The translations under genes were made by a program, and so were the position numbers. The notes below the pieces were generated by a model. It was not told the DNA's origin and did no database searches. It saw only the letters and a list, made by a program, of their open reading frames with translations. DNA of 64,000 bases from Halalkalibacter oceani (GTDB taxonomy: Bacteria; Bacillota; Bacilli; Bacillales; Bacillaceae_D): positions 1 to 64,000 of the forward strand of contig NZ_JAMBOS010000007.1 in assembly GCF_023715705.1 (NCBI RefSeq), read 5' to 3'. Positions 16,717 to 25,849 of this stretch are shown in pieces (the stretch's first letter is position 1; every line of letters starts with the position of its first letter).

Positions 16717-17307
16717 TCACAATCCCATATTCACCTCTGCTCCAACCGCCTGAAAGGAAATGTCGTTTTTCTGTCTTAGATAGACATCAAGCTGCCATTT
16801 CGGCATTTCGATTTGCGGCGAACGGGGGGTGACGGTAATATCGGGCTCTTTGTAAGGAGCTTTCATCGATAGCTGCCCGGGCTGATAGTCAAACGAGATG
16901 CTGAAAGCCGAACGCGGCATGGTCGTATAGACAGCCTTCTGTGGGGCCCGCTCGCCGTTTACTTTGGCGATTTGGGCAAAAGCGTCCCCGCCACGCGCGC
17001 CGTTTTCGATTTTCATCATTTGATTGCCTTGCTGGGCGGTTTTTGCAAGATACTGGTGAACGACGCTCGTCGTTTTGTCCCAGTAGTCATTGGCCATCCG
17101 CAGCGGCGTCTTCAAGTTTGCCTCGGCAAAAGCCTGTCTCTGGTCAATAAACAGCTTCGCGGCGGTTTGACTGATTTCAATCAGGCCGACATGCTGCTGA
17201 CGAATTTGCAGATCGGCGGACGGCTGCGAGATGCGCGGACCTGGCCGCTGGGAGCGAATACCGATATAGGCGTCTGTTGAATGAATCTCAAGCGTAGGCA
17301 GCTGCAA
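16717..17307 (-). CDS. yviE: DUF6470-family protein (YviE-like)
   Basis: A 196-aa protein of unknown biochemical role found between flgL and fliW in Bacillus. Recognised by position and the N-terminal pattern LEIHSTDAYIGIRSQRP plus QPSADLQIRQ. No signal peptide or membrane span. The start is TTG with AAAGGAGG 8 bp upstream. It lies 22 bp after flgL and just before a terminator, so it is the last gene of the flgM operon. Confidence 0.85.
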   Translation of the reverse strand: MQLPTLEIHSTDAYIGIRSQRPGPRISQPSADLQIRQQHVGLIEISQTAAKLFIDQRQAFAEANLKTPLRMANDYWDKTTSVVHQYLAKTAQQGNQMMKIENGARGGDAFAQIAKVNGERAPQKAVYTTMPRSAFSISFDYQPGQLSMKAPYKEPDITVTPRSPQIEMPKWQLDVYLRQKNDISFQAVGAEVNMGL

Positions 17308-17329
17308 GCAAGCTCCCTCCTTTGCTCAA

Positions 17330-18475
17330 TTATCTGAGGAAATCGAGTAATGACGGCTGAATAATTCTCGCGCCGACGGCAAGAGCGGCACGATGGACCG
17401 TTTCCTGAATCGTCAGGTTGATAATCACTTGCTCAATATCGGCATCCTCATTGTTGGACATAATATTTTTCGCGCTGACCTCCTGCTCCATCAAGCGGCT
17501 TTCCATCATCTCCACTCGGTTAACCCGTGCACCGAGCTCGGCACGCTCCGCGACAAATTGGTCAATATGGCCAAAGATATTGTCGATATACCCAGTCAAA
17601 TCTTTACCGGAAATGGACGGATCATTGAGGGCGTGCTCCAGTCTGATAATATCGCCGAAAAGCGCATTGTTGAAAATGTTAGCCGGATCAACATTCACCG
17701 GAATCGTCACGCCTTTCAGCAATTCGATTTCAACCGTTTGCGTGTTGATCGAAACAGCATCATTGTATGAGGCGATGACATCAGCTGGGCGCAGAGTTTC
17801 GGTTATCGTTGGTTCACTTGCAGAGCTATCCGGATTTGGTCGAGTAAACGTCACTTTATTGCCATTTTCTTCAACGATCAATTGGACATCTTCCTGGCCA
17901 ACCGCCTCAAATACAATTTGTCCGCCATCACTCGAAACTTCTTTAAAAATCTTACCATCATAGCTAAGCTCAATCTTATCAAGCTCCGTGTTTGGATCAA
18001 ATAACGTTTCCAGCCCGATATCGATCTTCTCCATATCAATAATCGGCGCATTCGTTGTGTCCGTCCCATTAAAAATAAAGCGGTGACTGCTTTTTGTATT
18101 GGCGAGGGACTGCAAATGCTCCCGCAGCTGCTGGATTTCCTTGGCAATGTTTGCCCGCTCCTCCGCATTATAGGAGTCGTTCGCCCCCTGGGTCGCCAGC
18201 TCGCGAATCCGCCGCAATGTTTCCGTCGCCTGATCCAATGCAGCATCTGCCGTATCCAGCCAGTTATAGGCTTCGCTGAGGTTGCGCTTGAACTGTTCCA
18301 CTTCCGTAACCTGGGTGCGGTAGCGCATTCCCTTCATCGCCACAACCGGGTCCTGCGACGGACGGGTAATCTTTTTGCCGGTGGCGAGCTGGTCCTGCAG
18401 CGAGGCAAGGCGGTTATAGCCCTGATTTATATGCCGTAATGAATTTGTTGATAGCATCATTTGTGTTACACGCAT
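17330..18475 (-). CDS. flgL: Flagellar hook-filament junction protein FlgL
   Basis: HAP3, which joins the hook-side FlgK to the first flagellin subunits. The flagellin-like N-terminus is clear (MRVTQMMLSTNSLRHINQGY, LATGKKITRPSQDPVVAMK) and so is the C-terminal helical part (RVNRVEMMESRL, ISNNEDADIEQVIINL-like, QPSLLDFLR). The length of 381 aa exceeds the roughly 300 aa of B. subtilis FlgL, with extra sequence in the middle domain. AGGTGAG precedes the ATG. It follows flgK with a 16-bp gap. Confidence 0.95.
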   Translation of the reverse strand: MRVTQMMLSTNSLRHINQGYNRLASLQDQLATGKKITRPSQDPVVAMKGMRYRTQVTEVEQFKRNLSEAYNWLDTADAALDQATETLRRIRELATQGANDSYNAEERANIAKEIQQLREHLQSLANTKSSHRFIFNGTDTTNAPIIDMEKIDIGLETLFDPNTELDKIELSYDGKIFKEVSSDGGQIVFEAVGQEDVQLIVEENGNKVTFTRPNPDSSASEPTITETLRPADVIASYNDAVSINTQTVEIELLKGVTIPVNVDPANIFNNALFGDIIRLEHALNDPSISGKDLTGYIDNIFGHIDQFVAERAELGARVNRVEMMESRLMEQEVSAKNIMSNNEDADIEQVIINLTIQETVHRAALAVGARIIQPSLLDFLR

Positions 18476-18491
18476 CGTTTCTCACCTATCC

Positions 18492-20342
18492 TTATCTTCC
18501 GACTATCCCCATATTATTAATAATACGGTCAAGCATTTCATCGACCATGGTGATGTTTCGCGCCGCCGCATTATAGGCGTGCTGAAATTGAATCATTAAT
18601 GTAAATTCCTCATCCGCCGAAACATTGCTGACCGACTGGCGCCGAAATTCAACACTGTCTCGCAACGATAATGAGCTGTCCGCCATCCGCGCCGCTTCCT
18701 GGGCATTGACAGCCATGTCACCAATCACACTTTGATAATAGCTACCGATCGTGCCTGAATTGCCCGAGCTGAATTCCATAATAATATCCTTCATATTCGC
18801 TAATTCAAGCGCGTTCGTTCCACTTCCAGCATAGGCTTTTGGCAGATCGTTGAAGACATTAACTTCATTTCCAGCATCATCATAAAATGGATTTTCATCA
18901 TCAGCACTCAATAAAGCATGAAGGCTTGCATAATCCTCTTCTGATTTAGGTGATTTAGCCATTAGTTTTTCGTAAGCGTCTTTTGGACTGTCATAATCAA
19001 CTTCGTTTAATGTAAAAGGCACTGTATCATTCAACGCATCGACATTCACACCGGCTGCGGCGATGTTATTGCGACTTGCTTCAATATTGGCATGGATCTT
19101 AATTGCCTTCGCTGCTCCCGCCGGATCAGTAAGACCTCCCAGGTCAAAAAAGTCGCCGCCATTTGTTGCAGGTTCACTGTCTGTTCCAAGCGTAAAGCCG
19201 AGCTTATGAATATTGTTAATCTCGGTGGCAAACTTATAAGCCATTAAGTCAATCTCCGCGAGCATGTCGGGATAGGTGCCGACAATTTGAGTTTCCCCGT
19301 CGACCGTCGTCTCGTATCCGTATGCCTCAATTAAGGCTTTCATTTCCCCGCGCGGCATATCGGTATGAAGGTCATCTATTGCATAAGCTTCAATGGGTTC
19401 ACCATCCTCGCCTTCTTTCATAAAGGCATAGCTGGTTACTGCCCCATTCTCAAATCCGATGCTCATTTCTAAATGACGTTCTTGACCTGTCCCATCCACA
19501 AGCTTGATCGGTTCCAAGAGCCGCTCACCATCTTCACCCGTTACTGGCAAACCCTCATCATTCAGAACCTCCTTCGTATACGCCTGTCCATTCTCATTCA
19601 CCAAATAGACCGTTACCGCTCCTTCGGCGACTTCGCTCGGTTTGCCGCCGCTTTGTTCGCGCTCGACTTTGATGTTGACGATCCGTGAGAGCTGGTCAAT
19701 TAGGCGATCCTGTTCGTCGTAAAGGTCGTTGGTGACGTAGCCGTGCGGTTCGACTTTGCGGATTTGTTCATTGACATTGTCCAGTTGGCGGAGAAGCGCG
19801 TTGACTTCCTTTTCCGTCACTTCAATTTCGTTTTTGTAATCATTACGGATTTCAGATAATGAATCGTGCATATAATTGAAGCTCTCGGCGATAAAGCGGC
19901 CGCGCTCACGGACGACGGAGCGGGCGCCGGAATCATCGGAGGTTCCGGCCAGGTCCTGAAAGGATCTCCAGAAAAGATCAATCTGATGGTTCAACCCGTT
20001 TTCTGAAGGCTCATTTAAAATATCCTCCATTTTCATAAGCGAGCTGTAGCGGGCATCCCAATAGCCAACCTTGTTTGATTCATTGCGGTATTGCACATCG
20101 AGAAATGCTTCGCGTACGCGCTGAATGGAGCCGGCCTTGACTCCGGTACCGAGATGACCAGGGATTCGCGGGCTGTTCATACCGCTTGCCGGGTAAGGCT
20201 CCGTTTGCGAAAAATTGACACGCTGTCTCGTGTAGCCGGGCGTGTTGGCGTTGGCGATATTATGACCGACTGTATGTAAGGCGTATTGCTGGGTCATCAT
20301 CGCCCGTCTTGCTGTTTCTAAACCGTGGAACGTTGACTGCAT
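18492..20342 (-). CDS. flgK: Flagellar hook-associated protein FlgK
   Basis: HAP1, the first hook-filament junction ring. N-terminus STFHGLETARRAMMTQQYALH followed by GHNIANANTPGYTRQRV, and C-terminus SVSNVSADEEFTLMIQFQHAYNAAARNITMVDEMLDRIINNMG, are both standard. At 616 aa it is about 100 aa longer than B. subtilis FlgK; the extra length is in the acidic surface domain (about 230-500), rich in Asp, Glu and Gly, as often seen in salt- or alkali-tolerant relatives. GGAGG precedes the ATG. Confidence 0.96.
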   Translation of the reverse strand: MQSTFHGLETARRAMMTQQYALHTVGHNIANANTPGYTRQRVNFSQTEPYPASGMNSPRIPGHLGTGVKAGSIQRVREAFLDVQYRNESNKVGYWDARYSSLMKMEDILNEPSENGLNHQIDLFWRSFQDLAGTSDDSGARSVVRERGRFIAESFNYMHDSLSEIRNDYKNEIEVTEKEVNALLRQLDNVNEQIRKVEPHGYVTNDLYDEQDRLIDQLSRIVNIKVEREQSGGKPSEVAEGAVTVYLVNENGQAYTKEVLNDEGLPVTGEDGERLLEPIKLVDGTGQERHLEMSIGFENGAVTSYAFMKEGEDGEPIEAYAIDDLHTDMPRGEMKALIEAYGYETTVDGETQIVGTYPDMLAEIDLMAYKFATEINNIHKLGFTLGTDSEPATNGGDFFDLGGLTDPAGAAKAIKIHANIEASRNNIAAAGVNVDALNDTVPFTLNEVDYDSPKDAYEKLMAKSPKSEEDYASLHALLSADDENPFYDDAGNEVNVFNDLPKAYAGSGTNALELANMKDIIMEFSSGNSGTIGSYYQSVIGDMAVNAQEAARMADSSLSLRDSVEFRRQSVSNVSADEEFTLMIQFQHAYNAAARNITMVDEMLDRIINNMGIVGR

Positions 20343-20363
20343 TTAAATGATCCTCCATTCAAG

Positions 20364-20861
20364 TTAGGCTTTTGAGTCGAACAGGGAGTGTCCGGTGTCA
20401 TAAGGCTGGTCATCGCGCTCATTCGGGCGCTTGTAGCTGATATCCTCCTGATGCGGCACCATTAAATCAAGGGAAAGATTGACAAACCGCAACGATTCCT
20501 CAATAAGCTGCTGGTTCAGCTCATTTTGACGTTTTAATGCATGAATCTCCGTGAGCAGCCGCTGCTGAAGGGCATCGAGCTGTTCACGCTCCTCCGCCGT
20601 CGCCCATTCCTTTATCTCGGCCAGCGTTGCGTTTTCTGTTATCTTTCCCTTGCTTACAAGAAATGTTCGTACGACCTTCACACGCATCGCCTCCGTCGCC
20701 TGCGCCTTACGCACCAGCTTCGCTTCCGCGCGAACAAGCTCTTCCAAGGCAGGCATATCCCCTTTTTTGATCAGCTCAACCTTTTGTCCTGCTGCTTTAT
20801 TTAGCTCATGATGAATCATAGCCAATGATTCAAGCAGCTCTGTTATCGCCTTCACTGACAT
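20364..20861 (-). CDS. flgN: FlgN-type export chaperone
   Basis: A 165-aa, mostly helical FlgN-family protein, the likely cytoplasmic chaperone for FlgK and FlgL secretion. Visible: SVKAITELLESLAMIHHEL at the N-terminus, a coiled region around ELVRAEAKLVRKAQ, and NQQLIEESLRFVNLSLDLM near the C-terminus, a pattern typical of the family. AAAGGAGG precedes the ATG. It lies between flgM (24-bp gap) and flgK (21-bp gap). Confidence 0.9.
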   Translation of the reverse strand: MSVKAITELLESLAMIHHELNKAAGQKVELIKKGDMPALEELVRAEAKLVRKAQATEAMRVKVVRTFLVSKGKITENATLAEIKEWATAEEREQLDALQQRLLTEIHALKRQNELNQQLIEESLRFVNLSLDLMVPHQEDISYKRPNERDDQPYDTGHSLFDSKA

Positions 20862-20885
20862 GCCCGTCCCTCCTTTGCCTCGTCT

Positions 20886-21146
20886 CTACTCATTCCAAAA
20901 TTGATAAAACTTGTTCGCCACTGCCTGTGGATTTACTTTGTATTCTCCGGCCTCGATCTTCTGCTTCAGATCTTCAACCTTCGTCTGACGTTCTTTTTCA
21001 ATCGCTGTCCCCTTTTGCATTTCCAGCGCTTCAAAGGAAATCTCAAGCTTATCGCTTTTCGCTTTCGTCTCGGCAGCCTTATCCTGCTTTTCCAGCTGCT
21101 TGCGGTATGGATTTTGCTGAACGGATTGATACGGATTGATTTTCAT
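20886..21146 (-). CDS. flgM: Anti-sigma-D factor FlgM
   Basis: An 86-aa FlgM: MKINPYQSVQQNPYRKQ, a middle part rich in Lys and Glu including KSDKLEISFEALEMQKG, and a C-terminal stretch EKERQTKVEDLKQKIEAGEYKVNPQAVANKFYQF that matches the sigma-binding helices. It holds sigma-D until the hook is complete and is then exported. It is first in its operon and has a sigma-D promoter, giving a feedback loop over hag and the glycosylation genes. Confidence 0.95.
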   Translation of the reverse strand: MKINPYQSVQQNPYRKQLEKQDKAAETKAKSDKLEISFEALEMQKGTAIEKERQTKVEDLKQKIEAGEYKVNPQAVANKFYQFWNE

Positions 21147-21197
21147 GCTCTCACCTCACTGTTTGACCCCTTGTGATACGATTGTTTTCAAAAGAAA

Positions 21198-21272
21198 AAA
21201 TGTGCCGAAGAGCTGTCTCAAAGAGGGTTTTCCCTTTTGAAACATCCCCCTACTCATTATATCGGCACATTT
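21198..21272 (-). terminator. Terminator that contains the flgM promoter
   Basis: Arms AAATGTGCCGA and TCGGCACATTT (plus-strand 21198-21208 and 21262-21272) enclose 53 nt with an inner hairpin (CAAAAGGG with CCCTCTTTG). On the minus strand the structure is followed by TTTTTTC. It should stop transcripts reading in from comF and yvyF. The first arm overlaps the flgM -10, so transcripts started at that promoter lack it. Confidence 0.65.
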
Positions 21273-21286
21273 CTCAAAAATGTTTA
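21259..21286 (-). promoter_or_regulatory. Sigma-D promoter of flgM
   Basis: The minus strand reads TAAA-N16-GCCGATAT, an exact -10 (21259-21266) and exact -35 core (21283-21286). It lies at the very end of yvyF, as in B. subtilis where flgM has a sigma-D promoter after yvyF. Confidence 0.88.
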
Positions 21287-21724
21287 TTCATTTTTATTAA
21301 ATCGGCTGTTAAGAGAATGATAAGTCGTCACCCTGTTTTTCTCTTTTTCCGTTTCCTTTTTCCGCTCAACGAACTCTTTTTCTTTTTCAAGCTTTTCAAG
21401 ATCGCCGGTAATCGCGTCTTTGCAGCTGCTGCAAAGGCGGCCTTCCTGAATCATTGTGCCGCATGAATCGCACGGATAACCGAGGTTGGGGAAATGAGTG
21501 GTGAGCAACCTGCCCTCGCGGACAAACATATGAATCTCTTCTAACGAGACTTCTGTCTTTTCATGAACTTCCTGAATGGAAGCCATTCTGTTTTGCTTGC
21601 GCCGCATGAACTTCGACACCTTATCATAGTTATCCTCTTGCTCTTTAAAACACTGCTGGCAAATAGGGCGTAACGCCTTAACAAAAATCCGGCCGCAACG
21701 TGGACAATTGGCTACGTTTTTCAT
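21284..21724 (-). CDS. yvyF: Zinc-ribbon flagellar operon protein YvyF
   Basis: A 146-aa protein with four CxxC pairs: C7/C10, C22/C25, C85/C88 and C98/C101, which would bind two zinc ions, and a charged, probably coiled C-terminus (EKLEKEKEFVERKKETEKEK). It is the TIGR03826-type protein that precedes flgM in Bacilli and lies downstream of comF. Its role has been linked to flagellar gene control but is not settled. AAAGGGG precedes the ATG. Its last three bases touch the flgM promoter. Confidence 0.9.
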   Translation of the reverse strand: MKNVANCPRCGRIFVKALRPICQQCFKEQEDNYDKVSKFMRRKQNRMASIQEVHEKTEVSLEEIHMFVREGRLLTTHFPNLGYPCDSCGTMIQEGRLCSSCKDAITGDLEKLEKEKEFVERKKETEKEKNRVTTYHSLNSRFNKNE

Positions 21725-21799
21725 GGATCATTCCCCTTTCCATTCCTTTCTTTTATTATACTGCCTGATGCGTATATGACAATAGTCTCTAGTCTCTTT

Positions 21800-22495
21800 T
21801 TACCGTGCGATTGTCAAGGAAGCGATGCGCTCTGCCCCGTGGCGCTTCAATATCCGCGCCGCCTGCCGGACCGTCGTTCCCGTCGTATAGATGTCATCAA
21901 TCAAAACAAGCTTTTTTCCTTCAATCAACGGTTTCGCTAACTGTGTGAGATGAAACGGCTGCTCGTTGATCCGGGCAATTCTCTGCCTGCGGCTCCGCTT
22001 GCTCTGTTTCTCCCCGCTCGCTCTTTGCAGCAGCTTTGTTTCCTCAGCCCAGCCCTCCATCAGCAGCAGCGATTGATTGAATCCTCTCGCCTTGAGTCTC
22101 GCTTCACTGAGCGGGATCTCGACCGGCAAGTAGCCGCGGAATTCTTTTTGATAAAGCGCCTTTAGTCGTCCGGCAAAAAAGCGCGCCAGCTCAGCATCGC
22201 CGCGGAATTTGAACATCGTGATCACTTCCTTTAAAAAAGCATTGTATTGATAGAGTGACATGTTGCGTTCAAGCAGGTCGGCCGTTTCCTGCCGCTGCTG
22301 CCAGCGCAGGCAATCATGACAGATCCTTTCATCATTACGAAGAGCGCGGGAGCAGATGTGACAGCGGCGCCCTTCAAGCGTGATCAGCTGGGTCTCGCAT
22401 TCCGGACAAAGCGCGCTCTCTTCCTCCAACAGCAAAAGTCCGTGCCAGCTCACCCGTTCAAAAAAAGGTTGATGGCAAAACAAACAGCGGCTCAT
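21800..22495 (-). CDS. comFC: Competence-associated phosphoribosyltransferase-fold protein ComFC
   Basis: A 231-aa ComFC. The N-terminus holds Cys pairs (CLFC, CPEC, CHIC, CHDC) for zinc, and the C-terminus the phosphoribosyltransferase signature VLIDDIYTTGTTV. It binds ComFA and acts in DNA uptake during competence; a wider role in all Bacilli is likely. The ATG overlaps the comFA stop by 4 bp. The 71-bp space before yvyF has no visible gene. Confidence 0.93.
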   Translation of the reverse strand: MSRCLFCHQPFFERVSWHGLLLLEEESALCPECETQLITLEGRRCHICSRALRNDERICHDCLRWQQRQETADLLERNMSLYQYNAFLKEVITMFKFRGDAELARFFAGRLKALYQKEFRGYLPVEIPLSEARLKARGFNQSLLLMEGWAEETKLLQRASGEKQSKRSRRQRIARINEQPFHLTQLAKPLIEGKKLVLIDDIYTTGTTVRQAARILKRHGAERIASLTIAR

Positions 22496-23835
22496 TTCGT
22501 ACTCGCCTCCTGATTCATCAGCTGGATATGGCGCTTGGCAGCGCGCATCGCCTGTGAAATGCCATAATGAAAAAAGATGACATCGCCATCCGGCTGTGCG
22601 GCTGATCTCCCGACACGTCCGGCGATTTGGACGAGCGCCGTCTCGGTAAAAATCCGATGGTCTGCTCCGAGCACCGCGACCTGAACACCGGGAAACGTGA
22701 CGCCCCGTTCAAGAATCGTCGTCGTTACTAAAATCGCGGTTTTCTGCTGGCGAAAGGCTTCTATTCGTTGATGGCGCCCGGAATCATTCGCGTGCACAGA
22801 GACGGCGTCATAAGAATCGTTCTGAAGAAGACGGGTAGCTTGATGGAGAAAGGAAACGGTTGGAACGAAAAGGAGAATCGGCTTACGTTTATTGAGGTGT
22901 TCTGTCAGCCAGCGCAGCAGAACGGTAGGGAGTTTGCCCTTTTTTAAGTGTTTCTGCCAATTTCCGCACCAGCTAAAGCGCGGTTCGGGCAAAGGAAAGC
23001 CGTGAAAGCGACGGGGGATCTTGATCACTTCTAGCGGTTCGGAGCGCAGTGCTTGACTAGGAGTGGCGCTCAAGTAAATGCGTGCTGCCTGCTTTTTTTC
23101 AGCCTGGGAGATTGCGTAGGCGAGACTTTGATCGTAAGAATAAGGAAAGGCGTCGACCTCGTCAACGATGACAACGTCAAATGTGCGATAAAAGCGGAGA
23201 ATCTGATGGGTCGTGGCGATGACAAGCTGGCTGTAACGGTGACGATCACGGCTTCCACCGTAGAGGGCAGAAATGGCGATGCGTGGAAAGCTGCGGCGCA
23301 GACGCGGTTCAAGCTCCTTAACGACGTCCGCTCGCGGGGTGGCGAGAAGGACTCTCTTCCCTTCTGAAAAAGCTTGCTCCAGCCCCGGGAAAAGGATCTC
23401 TGTTTTGCCCGCTCCTGTAACCGCCCAGATGAGCAGCCGTTTTTGCTGCCTAATCGCTTCTTTCACCGCAATGGCGGCCCGCTGCTGTCCTGCTGAGAGA
23501 GCGCCGCTCCAGCTTAGGCTTTGCTCAACCTCTGGCAGCTGGGGAATCAATCCCTGCCAGGAGAACAGCGGCTCACATTGGCTCACCTTGCCGAGCGTCA
23601 GGCAATGCCGGCAATAATGACAACGCTCGCCGCATTTCGCGCAAAGGTGGCTGCCGATTAAAAAAGGATCCCTGTTATTGCAGCGGCGGCACGTCAGTCT
23701 CCCCTTCTCGGTAACAAGACCCGCTTCACGTCTGATCAGCTGCTTTTGTTCAAGCTCTGCCAGGATGTGAGAGGGAAGGGGAATTTCCGAACGCAGCAAT
23801 CGCTTCCCTGCAAAAATAGGGGCATATTTCAGCAT
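22492..23835 (-). CDS. comFA: Competence ATP-dependent DNA translocase/helicase ComFA
   Basis: A 447-aa superfamily 2 ATPase that powers DNA import across the membrane. The N-terminal zinc part has CRRCNN, CAKCG and CHYCRHC; Walker A is TGAGKTE; the DEAD-box variant is DEVD; the helicase C-terminal domain has TTTILERGVTFP and QIAGRVGR. I start at ATG 23835, with GAGGTGAG a few bases before; a GTG three codons earlier is an alternative. It lies 26 bp after degV, too close for a separate ComK-type promoter, so it is probably read from the degV promoter. Confidence 0.95.
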   Translation of the reverse strand: MLKYAPIFAGKRLLRSEIPLPSHILAELEQKQLIRREAGLVTEKGRLTCRRCNNRDPFLIGSHLCAKCGERCHYCRHCLTLGKVSQCEPLFSWQGLIPQLPEVEQSLSWSGALSAGQQRAAIAVKEAIRQQKRLLIWAVTGAGKTEILFPGLEQAFSEGKRVLLATPRADVVKELEPRLRRSFPRIAISALYGGSRDRHRYSQLVIATTHQILRFYRTFDVVIVDEVDAFPYSYDQSLAYAISQAEKKQAARIYLSATPSQALRSEPLEVIKIPRRFHGFPLPEPRFSWCGNWQKHLKKGKLPTVLLRWLTEHLNKRKPILLFVPTVSFLHQATRLLQNDSYDAVSVHANDSGRHQRIEAFRQQKTAILVTTTILERGVTFPGVQVAVLGADHRIFTETALVQIAGRVGRSAAQPDGDVIFFHYGISQAMRAAKRHIQLMNQEASTK

Positions 23836-23861
23836 AGTCCTCACCTCTTTGTTTTTTACTA

Positions 23862-24725
23862 TTACGCCTCAGCCTGCTTGTACCAGGAGATGCCAAGGCT
23901 GCCCGGTCCGAGATGGGTGCCGATTACCGGACCAAAGACGCTGATGACGACGTCGACGACATTGTCATAGTTTTCACGAATGTCGGCAGCCAGCTGCTCG
24001 GCTGCTTCCGGACGCATCGCATGGATGACTGTCACTTCATAGCGGCCGTCGGAACGAAGATCTTGATCCAGCAGCTGGAGGATGCGGTCGATCGCCTTTT
24101 TTTCGGTTCGTACTTTTTCAAAGGGGACAATTTTTCCGTCGACGAAATGAAGGATCGGCTTGATCTTCAATAAATTACCGACGAGAAGCTGACCGCCGCT
24201 CAGCCGTCCGCCCCGATGGAGATGGCCTAAATCAGCGACCATAAAATACGCCTTCAGCGTCGCCTTTATTTCCTCAAGCCGGGTTACAATCTCGCTCACT
24301 CCGGCTCCTTTCAGGGCAAGCTGCGCTGCTTCCCTGACGAAAAAGCCGAGCGCATAGCAGGCAATCTCCGAATCAAAGCCGTGGACCTCAAGCCCGTCGA
24401 CCATCTCGCCTGCGGTTAGCGCATTTTGAAAGGTGCCGCTGATTCCACTTGAAAGATGTAGCGTGACGACCTGCTGATAGCCTTGTTTCTTCAGGTCGGT
24501 AAACAGCTCAACAAACTGGCCCGTTGATGGCTGGGAAGTCGTCGGAAGCTGTTCAGCGCCTTCTAGCTTTTTATAGAACTCCTCCGTCGTCAGCTCCAGC
24601 TCTTCCTTGTACGTTTTCTCAGCAAAAATGACACTTAATGGTACCATATAAATCGAAAGACGCTCCCGCTCCTCTTTTGGCAGGTAGGCGGTACTGTCCG
24701 TTACAATCGCAACGTTTTTATTCAT
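23862..24725 (-). CDS. degV: DegV-family fatty-acid-binding protein
   Basis: A 287-aa DegV (YviA-type) protein. Typical motifs: VTDSTAYLP at 8-16, TTSQPSTGQF and LHLSSGISGT, which line the lipid pocket, and GVIGTHLGPG-like PVIGTHLGPGSLGI near the C-terminus. DegV/FakB proteins present fatty acids to FakA kinases for phosphorylation. It lies between degU and comFA as in B. subtilis. A sigma-A promoter is visible upstream (24773-24802). Confidence 0.94.
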   Translation of the reverse strand: MNKNVAIVTDSTAYLPKEERERLSIYMVPLSVIFAEKTYKEELELTTEEFYKKLEGAEQLPTTSQPSTGQFVELFTDLKKQGYQQVVTLHLSSGISGTFQNALTAGEMVDGLEVHGFDSEIACYALGFFVREAAQLALKGAGVSEIVTRLEEIKATLKAYFMVADLGHLHRGGRLSGGQLLVGNLLKIKPILHFVDGKIVPFEKVRTEKKAIDRILQLLDQDLRSDGRYEVTVIHAMRPEAAEQLAADIRENYDNVVDVVISVFGPVIGTHLGPGSLGISWYKQAEA

Positions 24726-24772
24726 AGCAAAAGCCTCACTTTATCATTAATACGCATGCTCATTCATTATTT

Positions 24773-24802
24773 ATTGTACACGCCGGGCAAACAACGATTC
24801 AA
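24773..24802 (-). promoter_or_regulatory. Sigma-A promoter of the degV-comFA-comFC unit
   Basis: The minus strand has TTGAAT (24797-24802), an 18-bp spacer and TACAAT (24773-24778) with TG just upstream of the -10. The expected start is about 45 nt before the degV ATG. Confidence 0.65.
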
Positions 24803-25021
24803 TAGCAGAAAGGCAAAAGGTAGATTTTGATAGGCGCTGTCTCAAACGACGATGTGTGAAAAAGCGAAGACGATGAAGGAAAACGAGGCAAGACGGAAGA
24901 TAGTCTTTTGCCGGAATTAAGAGGTCCACTCGTTCCGCTTGTCGCCGAAAGGAGCAGCAAATGAGAGAAATAGCGGACTCCTGTTCCGATGAGGGGGGAT
25001 AGGCGGGCCAGCCCGCCTCGA
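24803..25021. other. Non-coding stretch between degU and degV
   Basis: No gene is supported. It begins with GCTGTCTCAAA-like sequence also seen near 21213, and contains GGCGGGCCAGCCCGCC (a short perfect hairpin near 25002-25017) just before the degU terminator. An in-frame stretch on the minus strand has no homology I recognise, no ribosome site and biased Ser/Leu content. Confidence 0.5.
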
Positions 25022-25067
25022 CGAAAAAGCATCTCTTCTGTCTGCTTGGACTAGAGATGCTTTTTCG
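25022..25067 (-). terminator. Intrinsic terminator of degU
   Basis: A 15-bp perfect stem, CGAAAAAGCATCTCT with AGAGATGCTTTTTCG, and a 16-nt loop, 21 bp past the degU stop; T-rich on both sides. Confidence 0.9.
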
Positions 25068-25088
25068 TTTACAATGGCAGCCTGTCCG

Positions 25089-25802
25089 TCAGCGGACAAT
25101 CACATAGCCTTTCTTAATCGCTTCAACAACGGCCTGTGTACGGTCATTGACATTCATTTTCTGCAGAATATTACTAACATGGTTTTTCACCGTTTTCTCA
25201 CTAATATAGAGAGATTCTCCAATCGCCCGGTTGCTCTGACCATCTGTCATCAATTGAAGCACCTCGCACTCGCGACGGGTGAGAATATGTAACGGCTTGC
25301 GGTATTCCACTTCCCGGTATCCGATTGAATCCTCATGCTCCTCATCCTCCGTCGCCAGACGACGATATTCCTTGATCAGATTGTGAGTCACCTTCGGATG
25401 GATATAAGCGCCTCCAGAGGCAACCACCTTCACGGCTTCCACAAGAGCCGATGCATCCATTTCCTTCAGCAAATAGCCGGAAGCACCAGTCTTGAGAACG
25501 TGGGTTACATACGTTTCATCGTCATGTATCGACAGGACGAGCACCTTCACATTCGGGAAAGCTTTAACGAGCTCACGGGTCGCTTCGACCCCATTCATTT
25601 GCGGCATGTTAATATCCATCAGGATGACATCCGGACGGTATTCCTTGACAAGCTGGAGGGCATCGGAACCATCTTCGCCATCGGCTACTACTTCAAATTC
25701 ATCCTCCATGGCCAGAATACGCTTTACGCCTTCTCTGAATAATTGGTGATCGTCGATGAGGACGATACTTATCTTCTTTTCATTTGTTTCTGTCACTGTC
25801 AT
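25089..25802 (-). CDS. degU: Response regulator DegU
   Basis: A NarL/FixJ-type regulator of 237 aa. The receiver domain has LIDDHQ at 15-20 and the phosphoacceptor Asp63 in VILMDINMP; the C-terminal LuxR-type helix-turn-helix has [15 protein letters not shown] and [17 protein letters not shown]. DegU controls exoenzymes, competence and motility in B. subtilis, so its place beside comF and flagellar genes is meaningful. I start at ATG 25802; GGAGAGGTG lies just upstream. Its own terminator follows. Confidence 0.96.
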   Translation of the reverse strand: MTVTETNEKKISIVLIDDHQLFREGVKRILAMEDEFEVVADGEDGSDALQLVKEYRPDVILMDINMPQMNGVEATRELVKAFPNVKVLVLSIHDDETYVTHVLKTGASGYLLKEMDASALVEAVKVVASGGAYIHPKVTHNLIKEYRRLATEDEEHEDSIGYREVEYRKPLHILTRRECEVLQLMTDGQSNRAIGESLYISEKTVKNHVSNILQKMNVNDRTQAVVEAIKKGYVIVR

Positions 25803-25849
25803 CACCTCTCCGTTATATACGGGCTTTTATTTTCTTTTCATCTCATTTC

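Noticed and set aside
24799-25032. Minus-strand frame of 77 codons between degU and degV
   Set aside because: No start signal, odd Ser/Leu/Arg content, overlaps the degU terminator and degV promoter.
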